Notes under the pieces: generated by a model | What the model was told of the DNA's origin: nothing | Databases searched by the model: none | Seen by the model: the letters and a program-made list of their open reading frames with translations, nothing else | Origin: Diphasiastrum complanatum | Lineage: Eukaryota; Streptophyta; Lycopodiopsida; Lycopodiales; Lycopodiaceae | DNA length: 64,000 bases | Direction of reading: 5' to 3' | Assembly: GCA_029204225.1 (NCBI GenBank) | Contig: CM055094.1 | Coordinates: 23,186,657-23,250,656 of the forward strand | Made by a program: the position numbers and the translations under genes | In this document: one piece after another, positions 23,643 to 36,000 of the stretch | How the letters are laid out: each line of letters begins with the position of its first letter | Position numbering within the stretch: the first letter of the stretch is position 1

Positions 23643-26600
23643 CTACTTGTCTCACCAGCCATTAGGTGAAGGTACATTGAATTTAGACACCTGAATTGTT
23701 TAAGAAACGCTGCCTTTAAAGCATTCCAAGTATTAACCGTTTCGGGAACCAACTGACTATACCAGATTCTCGCCTGCTTACGCAGAAGACGTAGTAGGAT
23801 TCTAACCTTATCCTCATCAGTGTTTTCCTTATTGGCTATAGTAATCAACTCAAACTATGATAAATAGCTATCCGCATCATCAGATGATGACTAATTGGCC
23901 CTATGACCATAGTTGAGCTTCAAAGGCTCAATCCTATAGATGCATATCTTTAATCGTTATATGTAGACACTGCCAAGGGTAAATGCTTAACCCAATCAGT
24001 CCGCATAACACCAACATAAGCATGACTTCCAAGATTTGGTTGACCCCCTCTTTCTGGCCATCTATCTAAAGGACGCTCAGCAATACTGATCCGAAAATGT
24101 GTTCCTAGCTTGGTGAACGCCTATGTCAAGAGATTTTCCTTAAAACTTAGAATCCCTGTCACACATTATGGACTTCATAGCTAGTCTGACCACAATGCAC
24201 ATTTCAAATATAAAGCTCAGCCACTTGCGAAGTTTGAACATTGCAATGAAATGAGCCATCTTGCAGAGCCTATCTACTAGCACCATAATGGAAATAAACC
24301 TAGCTAGGGTCCTACGCAAAGTCGCAAACCTAAAATAAAATCCACCAAGATGCTTTCCCACCTTCTTATAGATATCTTAAGTGGATGTATGAAGCTCAGA
24401 GGACTACTCTCTCAGCCTTGTTCACCTACCAAGGTATGCAACATCGGATGTATTGTTTTACATCTTATTGCAGTCGTGGCCAAAATAATGTCATCTCACT
24501 AGCTCATTGTTCTTTAAGTTGCGTCGAAACGATGTTCTATAGGTGGAGCATTCTGAAACTGTGGAACACCTTGTTAGGAGAATTGCAAACTAGGAGCACC
24601 AATAGGTTTCAAAATCTAGGGAATTTTATTGTGCACAGCACATCTATGTCAAATCAGTCCCTCCCTATCATGCTTTCTCAGTGATATCTAGGGAAAAGCT
24701 TGCGTGTTAAAAATCTAGTGCGTTGAGGATGTCAGAATTTGTCCTACAAATTCTAGATCAAGATAACTAGTCCTACTAGCACTCAAATATCAAGATCAAA
24801 ATAGAGATTAAAAAGAATTCATATTAGAGAAGAATTCAGCAAAGCTCTAAAACATTGGAATGAAATTGTGGTGGGGCGCCAGCCTACATAAATACTTTCT
24901 CTAATCCATGTGAAAAGCTAAAACCATAAATCAAATAGCTAAAGACAAAAAGCTAATTGCTATTATTACTACCTATTTTGGGTAATGACCCAAGATGTAT
25001 TTCTAAGTAGTAAAACCAAATCCTATTCTAGTAGTAGTGCTCCCACCAACATGCATGACTACAAAACGACTTACTATAAATAGTACTGGCCCCTATAATA
25101 GCACGCAAGCATGGCCAAACTAACACTAAGGGGTACCAAATAAACATTAGTTCCTAACACTCCCCCTTAATGTTTACTTTGTTATCTATTACTCCTAGAA
25201 ATTCTTTAAACTTCTGAAACTTTTCTTTGCCAAGTCCTTTGGTAAAGATATCCACAACTTGCTCGTCCCTAGGGCAATAGATAAGCTCCACTTCACCGAA
25301 ATCTTCTCTCTGATGAAGTGTTGTTGTACTTCAATATGCTTTTTCCTGCTGTGAAAAACTAGATTCACCGCCAATTTCATACAACTCTGATTATCACACT
25401 AAAGTACCGTAGGTGCATGACAAGCCCGATACTCTTCCTCTGTAGATGATAATGCAATAGTATGCTGCTTCTTTGAACTCCAAGAAAAAGCACCAGAACC
25501 AAGACTAAAAACATAACCTATAGTAGATCTTCGGTCTTCCGCATCTCCAGCCCAATCAGCATCCACATGTCTTCCATAGCGAATACCAAACCTCAATGTA
25601 CCCTAGATATATCTGAGTACTCGCTTAGCAGCTCTCCAATAAACTTGCTTAGGCGTAGCCATAAACTGACTAACTATCCTAACAACATAAGCAATATTTG
25701 GTCCCGTAGTAGTTAGGTAGATTAAGCTTTCAACAAGCTTTCTATATAACGTCTCATCTACATCTTGATCCTCCTTAGCTTTGGTAAGCTTACATCCACT
25801 ATCATATAGCGTAGAAATAAGCTTGCACTCTGACATATTGAACTTTTCAAAAAGTTCATGAGCATACTTAGATTGAGAAATAAATAGCCCCTGTGCTACT
25901 TTGCATACCTCAATCCCAAGAAAGTATTGTAGTGAACCAAGATCTTTCATGTCGAATTTTGATGAGAGATATTTCTTGATACCCTGAATCACATCATGAT
26001 TTGATCCTGTAAGAACAAGGTCATCCACATGCACCACTACAATCACAATATGACCATCCTTGATCAAAACATAAAGTGTAGGCTCCGAACTACTCCTTTG
26101 AAAACTGAGCTCCTCAAAGTATGCCAATCCTTGTGTACCACGCCCTGGGTGCCTACTTAAGTCCATATAGTGCCTTATCCAACTTGCAAACCTTGTCTTC
26201 ATGTCATGCCCATGTAGACATCCTCCTCTATATATCCATTTAGGAATGCACTCTTACCATCCATTTGTTGAATATCCCATCCAAACTAAGTTGCCAATGA
26301 TAAAACTATCCTCATAGTAGTTGACTTAGCAACTGGTGCAAACGTTTCTTCATAGTCAATCCCTTCATGTTCAACATAACCTTTTGACACCAATCTTGCC
26401 TTATGTTTGTCTATAGAACCATAGGATGCTACAAAATGTGCTCCTAATTATATTTTCTAAGTCTCCAAGTCTTGTTCTTCATGATTGAGTCGTACTCCTC
26501 ATCCATAGCTGTCCACCAAATGTCCTCTTTCCTTGGTTTCCATTATTGTGGCCATATATGCAAAGCGTACATCTCCATCCTCATGATGATCCTCTTGTCG

Positions 26601-29600
26601 ATCTTGACCTACATGTTGCTTTTCAAGTCTAGCTGATATCCTAGTTCCTTGTGTACTCCATGGACTCTCCCTATTCCATAATGACACTATCCTTGATAGT
26701 TTCATAGTACCATCTAGCAATCTTCTAGTTTCTGATGTAGGATGCTTCCTATCTAGTGAAGTAGGACGTGAATAAGTATCCCATGTACTTGATCTCTCCT
26801 TCCTTTTTCCTTTTTCATCAATGGTCACTCTAGGTACTTGGATTGGAGTAGACGACATATGTGTCGATTCGGGCTCCTGTAATGACTCGTCACACAAGAT
26901 AGAAATTCCTCCATCGTGCTTCCTATCATAAGGTATCTTTGTATCTTTATGAGATCCATCCTCATCAAAGATCACATCCCAGCTTATGATGACTTTTTTA
27001 CCCTCCAAGACATAAAACTTGTATCCCTTTACTTGACTATCATATCCAAGGAATAAACACTTGGTCACCATGGAATCCAATTTGCTCCTAGAATCCTTAG
27101 GTATGTGAGCATAAGCAATACATCCAAACACTCTCAAATGACTTACAAGTTACATCTAGTTTCCGACCCATGTAAGCTTCCTCTAGAGTCCAATTCTCTA
27201 CAACCTTTGTACAACTTCGATTCAAAAGATAAACCGCCGTTTTAACTGCTTCATGACATTCTTACTTTTGAGCATACTCCTCGCAGTTTTCACTATAGAC
27301 TGGTTCTTCCTTTCCGCAACTCCATTTTGTTGAGGCGTGTCCAAGCTTGCAAATTGTTTCTTTATACCATGATCCTTGCAAAACACCTAACATTCCGTAG
27401 AAAGATACTCTCCCCCTTCGTCTGAGCGAAGTATCTTGATTTGTTTATTTGTTTCTTTCTCCACCTATGTCTTAAGCCATGTGAAACACTTCAATGCTTC
27501 ACCCTTATTCTTGAGAAGATAAATCCATGTCTTTCTGGAATAGTCATAAACAAACACCATGAAGTAACTTGCTCCCCCGTAAGACTGAGTTCTCATAGGA
27601 CCACACAAATTTGTATGAACAAAACGTTCTAGAACATTTCTCGCCCTAAATGTACTTGTCGGAAATTTCTTCATACGATGTTTTCCTAAGACACATCCCT
27701 CACAAACCTTGTGATCAAAAACAACTTGAGGAAAACTTGTAACCATATTGTATTTCCTCAAGACTTGTAGACTTTTGTAATTTAGATGCCCAAACCTCTC
27801 GTGCCATAACTACTCACTGATCAAATATCGGCAACACTCGCATGATGTCCCACCATCTGAGCCTGAAGTTTGTACAAACTTCCTGCAAATATGCCCTCAG
27901 CTACTACTTCATTGTCCTTTCTTGATGAGGCACCACTCTTCATCAAACTGCACCACCATGTGTTGCTTTGCAATAGCTGATATTGAAAGTAAATTTTTCT
28001 TGATTCCTGGTACATAAAGCACGTCCTTTATGTCTCCAATCTCCTCTAAAGGTAGTTGAACCTATACTTTTCCAACTCCTTTTATATCATATGCGTAGTT
28101 GTTATTGTAGAATGAATGATGCTAGGAAACAGACATGCAAGAAGATTTAAGCAACATGCAAGCGCATGCAACAACATACAAGAGCATGCACTGACCATGC
28201 AAGGGTTAGGAAAAAACCAGCAAGCTGTGGATCATAGATTTGATCCTAGTTCAATCTGTATGAACTCTACGCTATGCCTATTAGATGAATCAAGAATAGA
28301 AATGATCTCTACTTGCTGGCCAATACAATTAGTAGTGGCAGATCTGCAAAACTAGATTCTTGTTGACCTCTAATTGACTTCAAGTCATAAGTAAATGATA
28401 GTGCCTATGTAATAGAAACCATATGCCACTAATTACATCCAATTTTGACAATTCCTTAGAGAGAAATGAAAGATTAAACAAATTGAACCAGCGCCCTCTT
28501 ACAAATGGTTTATGGCTGTCCTGGCTCCAGATTTGCATGAATTGGAAGCAGAAATGGTGTGAATAGTAGCGCCCTCCACCAAGGATCAGCTTGCAATTAT
28601 TCTCATCTGATTTGGATGAGCGATGAGGGAGAAACAATTGAAAATCAAGATCTGTCCAGCAACGACTTCCTACACCAAAAATGGATCAAGACGACGCATA
28701 AACAAAGAAAATGGAAGAGTTACAAACTCTATCTCTCTCCTGCAGGTTGATTTCTTCTATTAAATACAATTGGTGAATGTACAACGGCTTGGCATGCAAT
28801 TGCCAAGTGTTCCATTTCTCATGCATGCATTTTGCATGTTGCATGCGTCATATGTGCATGGGGAAGAATAAGTTAGTCTGTTTTGCAAGAAGACTCTCAA
28901 GAAGAGGAGTCTCGGTTATGCAAACAAGTGGGTCCTCGTAAAGAGGAAACTGTTTTTTCTTCCATACAGGAAGAAACCTTCATGACTTGCATGCAGGAAG
29001 ATCCTCAGCAGGAGGAGTTGCAAGTTGTCATCATGCAAGAGATTTCTCGGGATTAGAAATCAAATTTCAATGAAGTTGTTTGCTGCCCATATCAGCCAAT
29101 TGCTTTCCCTCTATCAGATCTTGGTAAAGAAAGATTTGAGAAAGGTTTGGAGTGAAGATGATGGTTTACATGGCATAGAGAGTAATGGTTTAGGGTTTAG
29201 GGTTAGCTTGGTTGAGAGCGAAAGCTTGGAGCGTGCATCAGTGACTGTCTCAAAGAAGTGAATGCTCACCAGAGGATTTGGGAGAAGTGAATGCTCACCA
29301 GAAGAGTGACGAGCTCTCAGGACCACAAGTTTCTAGGAGAAATGAATGCTCACCAGAAGAGTGACAAGCTCTCAAGACAGGGAACCACAAGGACCTACAC
29401 ACTACTATGTCTTATATGATGAGATCGGTTTTCCCCCAGATGAACTTCAACAGCTTAGTAATTACTTATGCAAAACTGTGCCATTCACTACAGGGAACCA
29501 CAAGACCTACACACTACTATGTCTTGGTTGATGAGATCAGTTTCTCCCCGATGTTGGGATTCGGTGTCATTCCCGTCACAACAGAGAGAAGTGAGCGGGG

Positions 29601-32600
29601 AATCCTCGGTACATGAAACTACGTCTATCAGTTTAGGACAAATTGGGATCTGTCTTTTGCGGAAGCGATTTTGGGTACGTTTATTAGAACGACAGATTGA
29701 GCAGTGCTATCAATCACATGATACAGTTTAATCTACGAATAACTTTGTCTGCGAGCATGAATCTATCCAACAATGAAAACAAATAACTATTCAGCATACA
29801 CAACTTAAATTCCTGAAACATTGACAGATTAGTCGTGTAGAAAATACAGTCTGAATGCAGATAGAGAGGCGTTCTTCCTGAGACAATACTCTGTGATAAC
29901 AGAGAGAAAGAACAAGACAATTGCACTCTCAGCAGATAGAGAATTCAGCTAACCGAACAACTGATAAGTTGTTGGATATATACACATGGCTAACTAATTA
30001 AACGAATGGTTAATCCGTGGTTTACAAAATAGGTTAAACCACTACATGCTGTTGGCAGTCGTCGTCGGACGATATTTGATTTTGTCCGGTCGTGACGTGT
30101 ACTTGTTGGTACGCTGATAGTTGGATTGCGGCCGATTGTTCGAGATAGGCCAAATGAGTGAATGTGCCCAAATGGTCCAGGATGACCGACCAATCGGGTA
30201 TGGCCGAACGATTGATGATGGCCGAGTAAGAGAAGGTGGCCGACCAAGAAGAGGTGGCCGAACTATCGGGTAACACTGTCACCAATTCATTTGTATTTCT
30301 GCAGAGTATGCGACTGTATATTTGGAACAGCTTAATGGATCTAGATTAGCAGAGAATAGGGATGGAGAGGTTAGAAATCCAACACCCCCACTTAATCTGG
30401 ATCTTGGAATGCCTTATGATCAAATTTAAGATAGCACAAAAATTCTTGTGTCCTTCTTGATTCAACCCTTTTGTAATGTACTGGGTTCTGCAAAAGTTCA
30501 GACTTACCTCTTTGTTGAGTATCTTGCTCCTGATGTAGTGATACCTAATCTCGATGTGCTTGCTCCTAGAATGAAATCTAGGATTGATTGACAATGCAAT
30601 AGCACTCTGATTGTCGCACTGTATCATTGTTGGAGCAGATTGTCTGATACCAATGTCAAACAGTAAATTTCTCAACCAGATTGCCTCTTTGGTAGCTTGA
30701 GAGGCTGCAATGTATTCTGATTCTGTAGATGACATTGCGATGGAGGTTTGCTTTCGACTGTTCCAAGATATTGGACCATTGTTAAAAAGAAAGACGTATC
30801 CAGAAGTCGATTTTCTGGCGTCAATATCACCTGCCCAATTTGCATCTGTATATCCATGAAGAGTATGAATCTCCATCACCATAGCAGATACAAAGGTCTG
30901 TAATGGCTCGTACATATCTGATTACTCTGATAAGAGCTTTCCAGTGCATCATACCAGGATTGGTCATGTATTGGCTCAAGAAACTAATGGCGTATGCAAG
31001 ATCTGGCCTGGTCGAGATCATTGCATATATGGATCTGATAATAGATTGATATGGATACCCCTTCATTTCGGCCTTCTCTGCATCTGTCTGAGGGCATTGT
31101 TCCTTTGATAGCTTAAGACCTGGATCCATGGGATTATGTACGGGCTTGCAATTCACGAAATTGAATTTCGTCAGCAGATTATAAAAGTACCTCTACTAGG
31201 TGATTTAGAGAAGTCGTTTGTTTCTGTCTCTGTGGATTTGAATCTTGAGACAATAATGAATATACATTACAGTTTGCAGAGCTAGGTTGGAATCCATGAT
31301 CGATCAAGAATGTGTTGATTCGATGAAACCATGCTCTGGATGATTGTTTCAGACCGTACAAAGCTTTGTGGAGTTTGCATACCTAGTCTTTTCGACCATT
31401 GAGGATATAACCTTCTGGCTGGATCATATAGATGTCCTCCTCAATAACTCCATTGAGGAATGTCGTTTGTACATCCATCTGTTGTACCTCAAGGTTTGTT
31501 GTAGCAGCATAAGAAAGTAGCAGCCGAATAGAGGTATGCTTGACGATTGGGCTGAAGGTTTCGAAGTAGTCGATATTGGGGATTTGTAAAAACCCCCTTG
31601 CCATGAGTCGAGCTTTCCTTCTATTGATTTGATCTTGAAGATCCATTTGCAGTCAAAAATCTTTCTGTTTGCTCGCAGGTCGGTGACAGTCCACGTGTTG
31701 TTCCTCAGCAGTGAGTTGTACTGTTTGTCCATTGCTTCTTTCCAGAGATCTGAACCGGACTGTGATAAAGCTTCCTCAACTGTGGTTAGCTCCTGAATGG
31801 AATAGTGAGCGAACTCGTCAGTGTATCGGACAGGCTGAGTTTGAACTCTTGTTGATCTTTGGATGAAGTTTCGGGCTGCGAAATTCGACCTTGTGTTGGC
31901 TGAGTCGGCTGCTCCTGAGTTGCAACTTCTTCTTCTTCTTCTGGATCTGACTGTATTTGGTGACTACAGGAAGAAATAGAAATTGTCTTCCGAGAAGAGT
32001 CAGTTGTCGGGGCAGAAATTGTAGATTGAATGAATCTTGTCCTTGCCCTTCAGATCAATAAATTAATCTTCTATGAAAGTCACATCCCTGTTAGTAAAAA
32101 CTTTACAAGTGTCTAAATTATACAGTCTATACATTCCGTCAAAAGTACCATAGCCAACAAAATTAGTTTTAAGAGAATGCTCATCAAGTTTCTTTATGTT
32201 GTCCTTTGGGACATGAGCATATGCTGTGCATCCGAATACTCTCAAATGTTTTATTAAAGGTTTGAATCCTGTCCCATCAAAAATCAAAAAAAAATGTTTG
32301 AGAAACGTTGGCCCAAACCAGAAATGCATTTCTGACCACGCTTCCAAAAACGTTGGGAAACATAGTTGCAACAAGTCATGCCTTGCTGGGTTTCGGGTTT
32401 CGCTGCAGCGAATCGAAAAAAAAAAAAAAGTTAGCCTGAAGCAAATATTTTTTGACCTCAAATGTAATGGAATTGGAGTTATAATAACTTGAATTGAACC
32501 TTAAACTACAAGAAACGCATATATATAATAGGTCCAATTCGAGTATATTTCAGTATATTATGGGTCAATTCAGTGTATTGTAGTACACAGATAAACCGGA

Positions 32601-32933
32601 GACGCATTTACTCTTAATCCTCTACGCTTTCTCTTTCTACTAATACCATATTAAATGCATTTACAAAAAAAAATTGCGATTCGTGGCTGCAACTATGATA
32701 CATATATCGTGCACGGTGTCTTGTGGGTACACCAAAGCAATGGATAAGATAGAACAGAATTCAACCATCGTAGTTTACATAAGAGGGACACCTCACATTC
32801 ATCGGAAAACAAAATCTACCAATAGGTCTGAACAGTATAAAGACAGGTGGGATGCACTACGAAGTGCCATGGACAAAAAAAAAAACTTAGAAGAGAAAAA
32901 AGTGCAAGGCAAAGCAAGGAGCTGCGTGCGTGC

Positions 32934-32972
<39 letters not shown>

Positions 32973-32974
32973 CG

Positions 32975-33038
<64 letters not shown>

Positions 33039-36000
33039 TTAACCATATTTGAGGAATCCTGCCACCCATATAAATAGCTGCCATAAGCCATCCAAATAAC
33101 TCCCCAATAGCACTTCCTGAACCATTTTCTTGGAAATTTAAGCGAAAGAGGCCTCTTTTTGATTCATGAAGTTCCTGTCAAGAAATCAACTTGCAATAAA
33201 CAACATGTTTCAGCTTCGGATAGGCTACAGGCTTCACGATTGAAAACTTAATGAAAGGATAAATTCCAAGCAATCATGTGTTTCAGACAGTATACTGGCT
33301 CAATTTCTCCATCAGCACCTGTAAGAACTTTCTTGCTCCCAAAACTAAAAACTTTGCACCAGACGCACTTTTATCGCCAATATAGTAATCTCTTGGACCA
33401 ATGGAACTTCCGAAACGTAAGCCCAAACCCCCAATGCAAAGAAAACTTGATGCTGCCTGATCAAACGATTGAAGATCACATTATGCAGAATTCAGCAAGT
33501 GTCAGCAGATTCACATTTAAGGGTATACACAAAGAAAGGGATACTAATGACTCATGAGAAATGTGAATTCTTCTGCAAATCAAAGACTGGAGACAATATC
33601 TTCCTGTCTGCATGGTGACTCTTTGTTCAGGACCAATGAATCTATATCTATTATAGTGAAGACTAGAGTCCTTATCTTCATGTTTTTATGGTAGCTTTTG
33701 TTCAGGACCAAAAAATCTATTGTACTGAATGGCCAACATAAGAAACCTTACTGTTTGAACTAATGCTGAATTAGGATTTCCAGTGGGAGTGGGAGTGGAG
33801 CGAGGCACATCCATGTGACGTGTCCTAGGGGAAGAATTTCTCAGCATTCCATGACCTGCAGAGCCACGTGACCCAGACAAGATTGAACCAGCAGTAGGTG
33901 TATGACTACTTGCGAGTGATCTTGCTGAACTGCATAAACAATTCCCACAGAAACTTAGGCAGAGTACATTCGTATTACTCTTTGAAGTTATCAATCCTGC
34001 TAAATAAGCACATAATGAAAAGTTAAACATTGGTTAAGATGCAAATGATTGTGCGCATTTGTACAGTAAAACACTAACTTGTGTAAATCATTTGGGAAAC
34101 GTACTACTAACTTTCACATAGCGAAGAAGCTTCGATGCTTACGTGTAATACCACTCTCTGCCTTGCACACTTTGTCGGGGTGTTGGCACCCCAATTCCTG
34201 ACATTGGCCGACTTGCGACAGGTGTCCCTTGTTGCTCCTCTGGTCTTTCTGGTATGGTTAAGGGTTTTGATGCCAACTCATCCTCAATGGGTTTCTGGAG
34301 GCATCCAATTATACAAGCTTTGTTAAGATAATCAATTTTAAAGGACTTGTATGCTGCATACTTACCAGACAACAACGTATATCAATGTGGCGTATGTAAA
34401 CAAGAAACTAACTATAATCAAAAATGCATAAATAACATACTGAGTACAAACGGAGACACACAAATGCATGGACCATAGCAATAAATTGAAACGGACATGG
34501 ACACTACAGGACTAAGTTCCAGCTGCTCACTGGAGGAATTCAAAAAGAGTATAATCTCTTTTCCATGAGTCCGGTGAACTATCATTGCCAGTGGCCACAA
34601 AAGGTATCAGGCTGAGATTGAGATGAGTAAAACTACAAGATGAAATAAATGCGTACAAATTTGAAAAAGCTTTCAAGGAAACAAACACAAAGTGAATGCA
34701 ATCTAAGCTCTTAACTCACAGCAATGATCTTTATCACAACGTTTATAATTGACTTCAGAAAATAACAACTCGTTCAAGACATCTTTATATAGCAGATTTA
34801 AAAATCAAAAAAGTAGATGACATTCACCAATTCAAGTACGAGATGGCAAACAATGGTACCAAGACAAAAGTATAACCCTCGGAACTCTCACCTTTCTAAC
34901 AAAGATCAAAAAAAGGCAGCTTAAATTATACGCCTTACAATCTAAGAATCTAACCTTCCTTGAAGAGATACCATTTCCAGAAGCCAAAATTTCATTCGAT
35001 GTTTTAGGGCAAAAACAAGGAATCGGATAGTGTGAATCTATCCACTTGAAAGTGAATTAAGTTAAAAACGGGATCTATAACATGACGCATCATAAGTCTG
35101 CCGTAATGACAAATTCCAGTTTGGAAGAAATTATTGATTACATACTGTACGGAAAATATGCATGTTACAGGGCCTATACGTATGCAGCGATACTGGGGTT
35201 AATAATCCTCAAAATTCCCCACAACGCATTTGGAGGGCAAAACAGAATAAGCAGTAGAAGGTTAAAGACTTGGAGAGGTTACCTGTGGCATAAAGGCTTC
35301 TTCTAGAACCTCGTCTTTACATTTCCACCGTTTGCACATATAGTCGTAATACACAACTTGGCCGAGCAAAATTACCGTTGTGATTGTGTAAAGCTGTTAA
35401 CAGTCAACCCTTAATATAAAGATATCACTAGTCCGGAGCAGGAGCAGTAAAGAACATAGCACGACATTATTTCATACAAAAGACGAGACTGCATCAAGTT
35501 ACAACTTACTTCTGATAGACAATGGAGCTTACCAAAGCCATGTAGAACTGCGTCGGTAGCTGGTCCAAAGCGAAAGAAACAAGATGAGGAACAAAATCAG
35601 CAAAAATGTTTCGATACAGCATGAGACATACAGCACGAAAAGAAAGACCATGAATAAAGCAAGATAATAATCCAATCAACAAATGAAGATTTGTTACGGC
35701 TGTCTGCTGATTTTTCATGAGCCAAAAAAGAAAACGAGTTACAAAGGAGCAATCAAGTGGAAAGGAAGCTAAATATCAGCGAAGTTCGTGAAGAGTTGTG
35801 ATTACAGTTGCAGGCTCCAGGTAGCAACCAACTAGATTGAACATATCCCTGTAAATTTGTCATGTCAGCAACAAGTACATGTTAGATGGTATAGAACAGT
35901 TTTGCATTTAAAGCTGCCTCAATACCAAAAAGATTACAATCGGTTTCCAATTATCGTATGATTACGCTCTAATAAGGATTTTCCAACTAAATACAAAAGA

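Larger units (their letters stand above)
10718..33036 (-). other. Intron 8 of the PQ-loop gene, 22.3 kb, filled with transposons
   Basis: It is bounded by the exon 8 donor at 33036 (gtctctct) and the exon 9 acceptor at 10718 (tacag). It contains copia, LINE and gypsy material listed separately, both sense and antisense to the gene. The flanking exons join in frame. Confidence 0.85.

Noticed and set aside
29990-30285. Open frames in the copia LTR ([16 protein letters not shown] type)
   Set aside because: They lie within the LTR 29553-30384 and arise from GGCCGA/GACCAA word repeats.
32674-33091. Open frames with TCVCVCV and SLSLS text
   Set aside because: They are microsatellite translations; only exon 8 (33174-33037) on minus is real.
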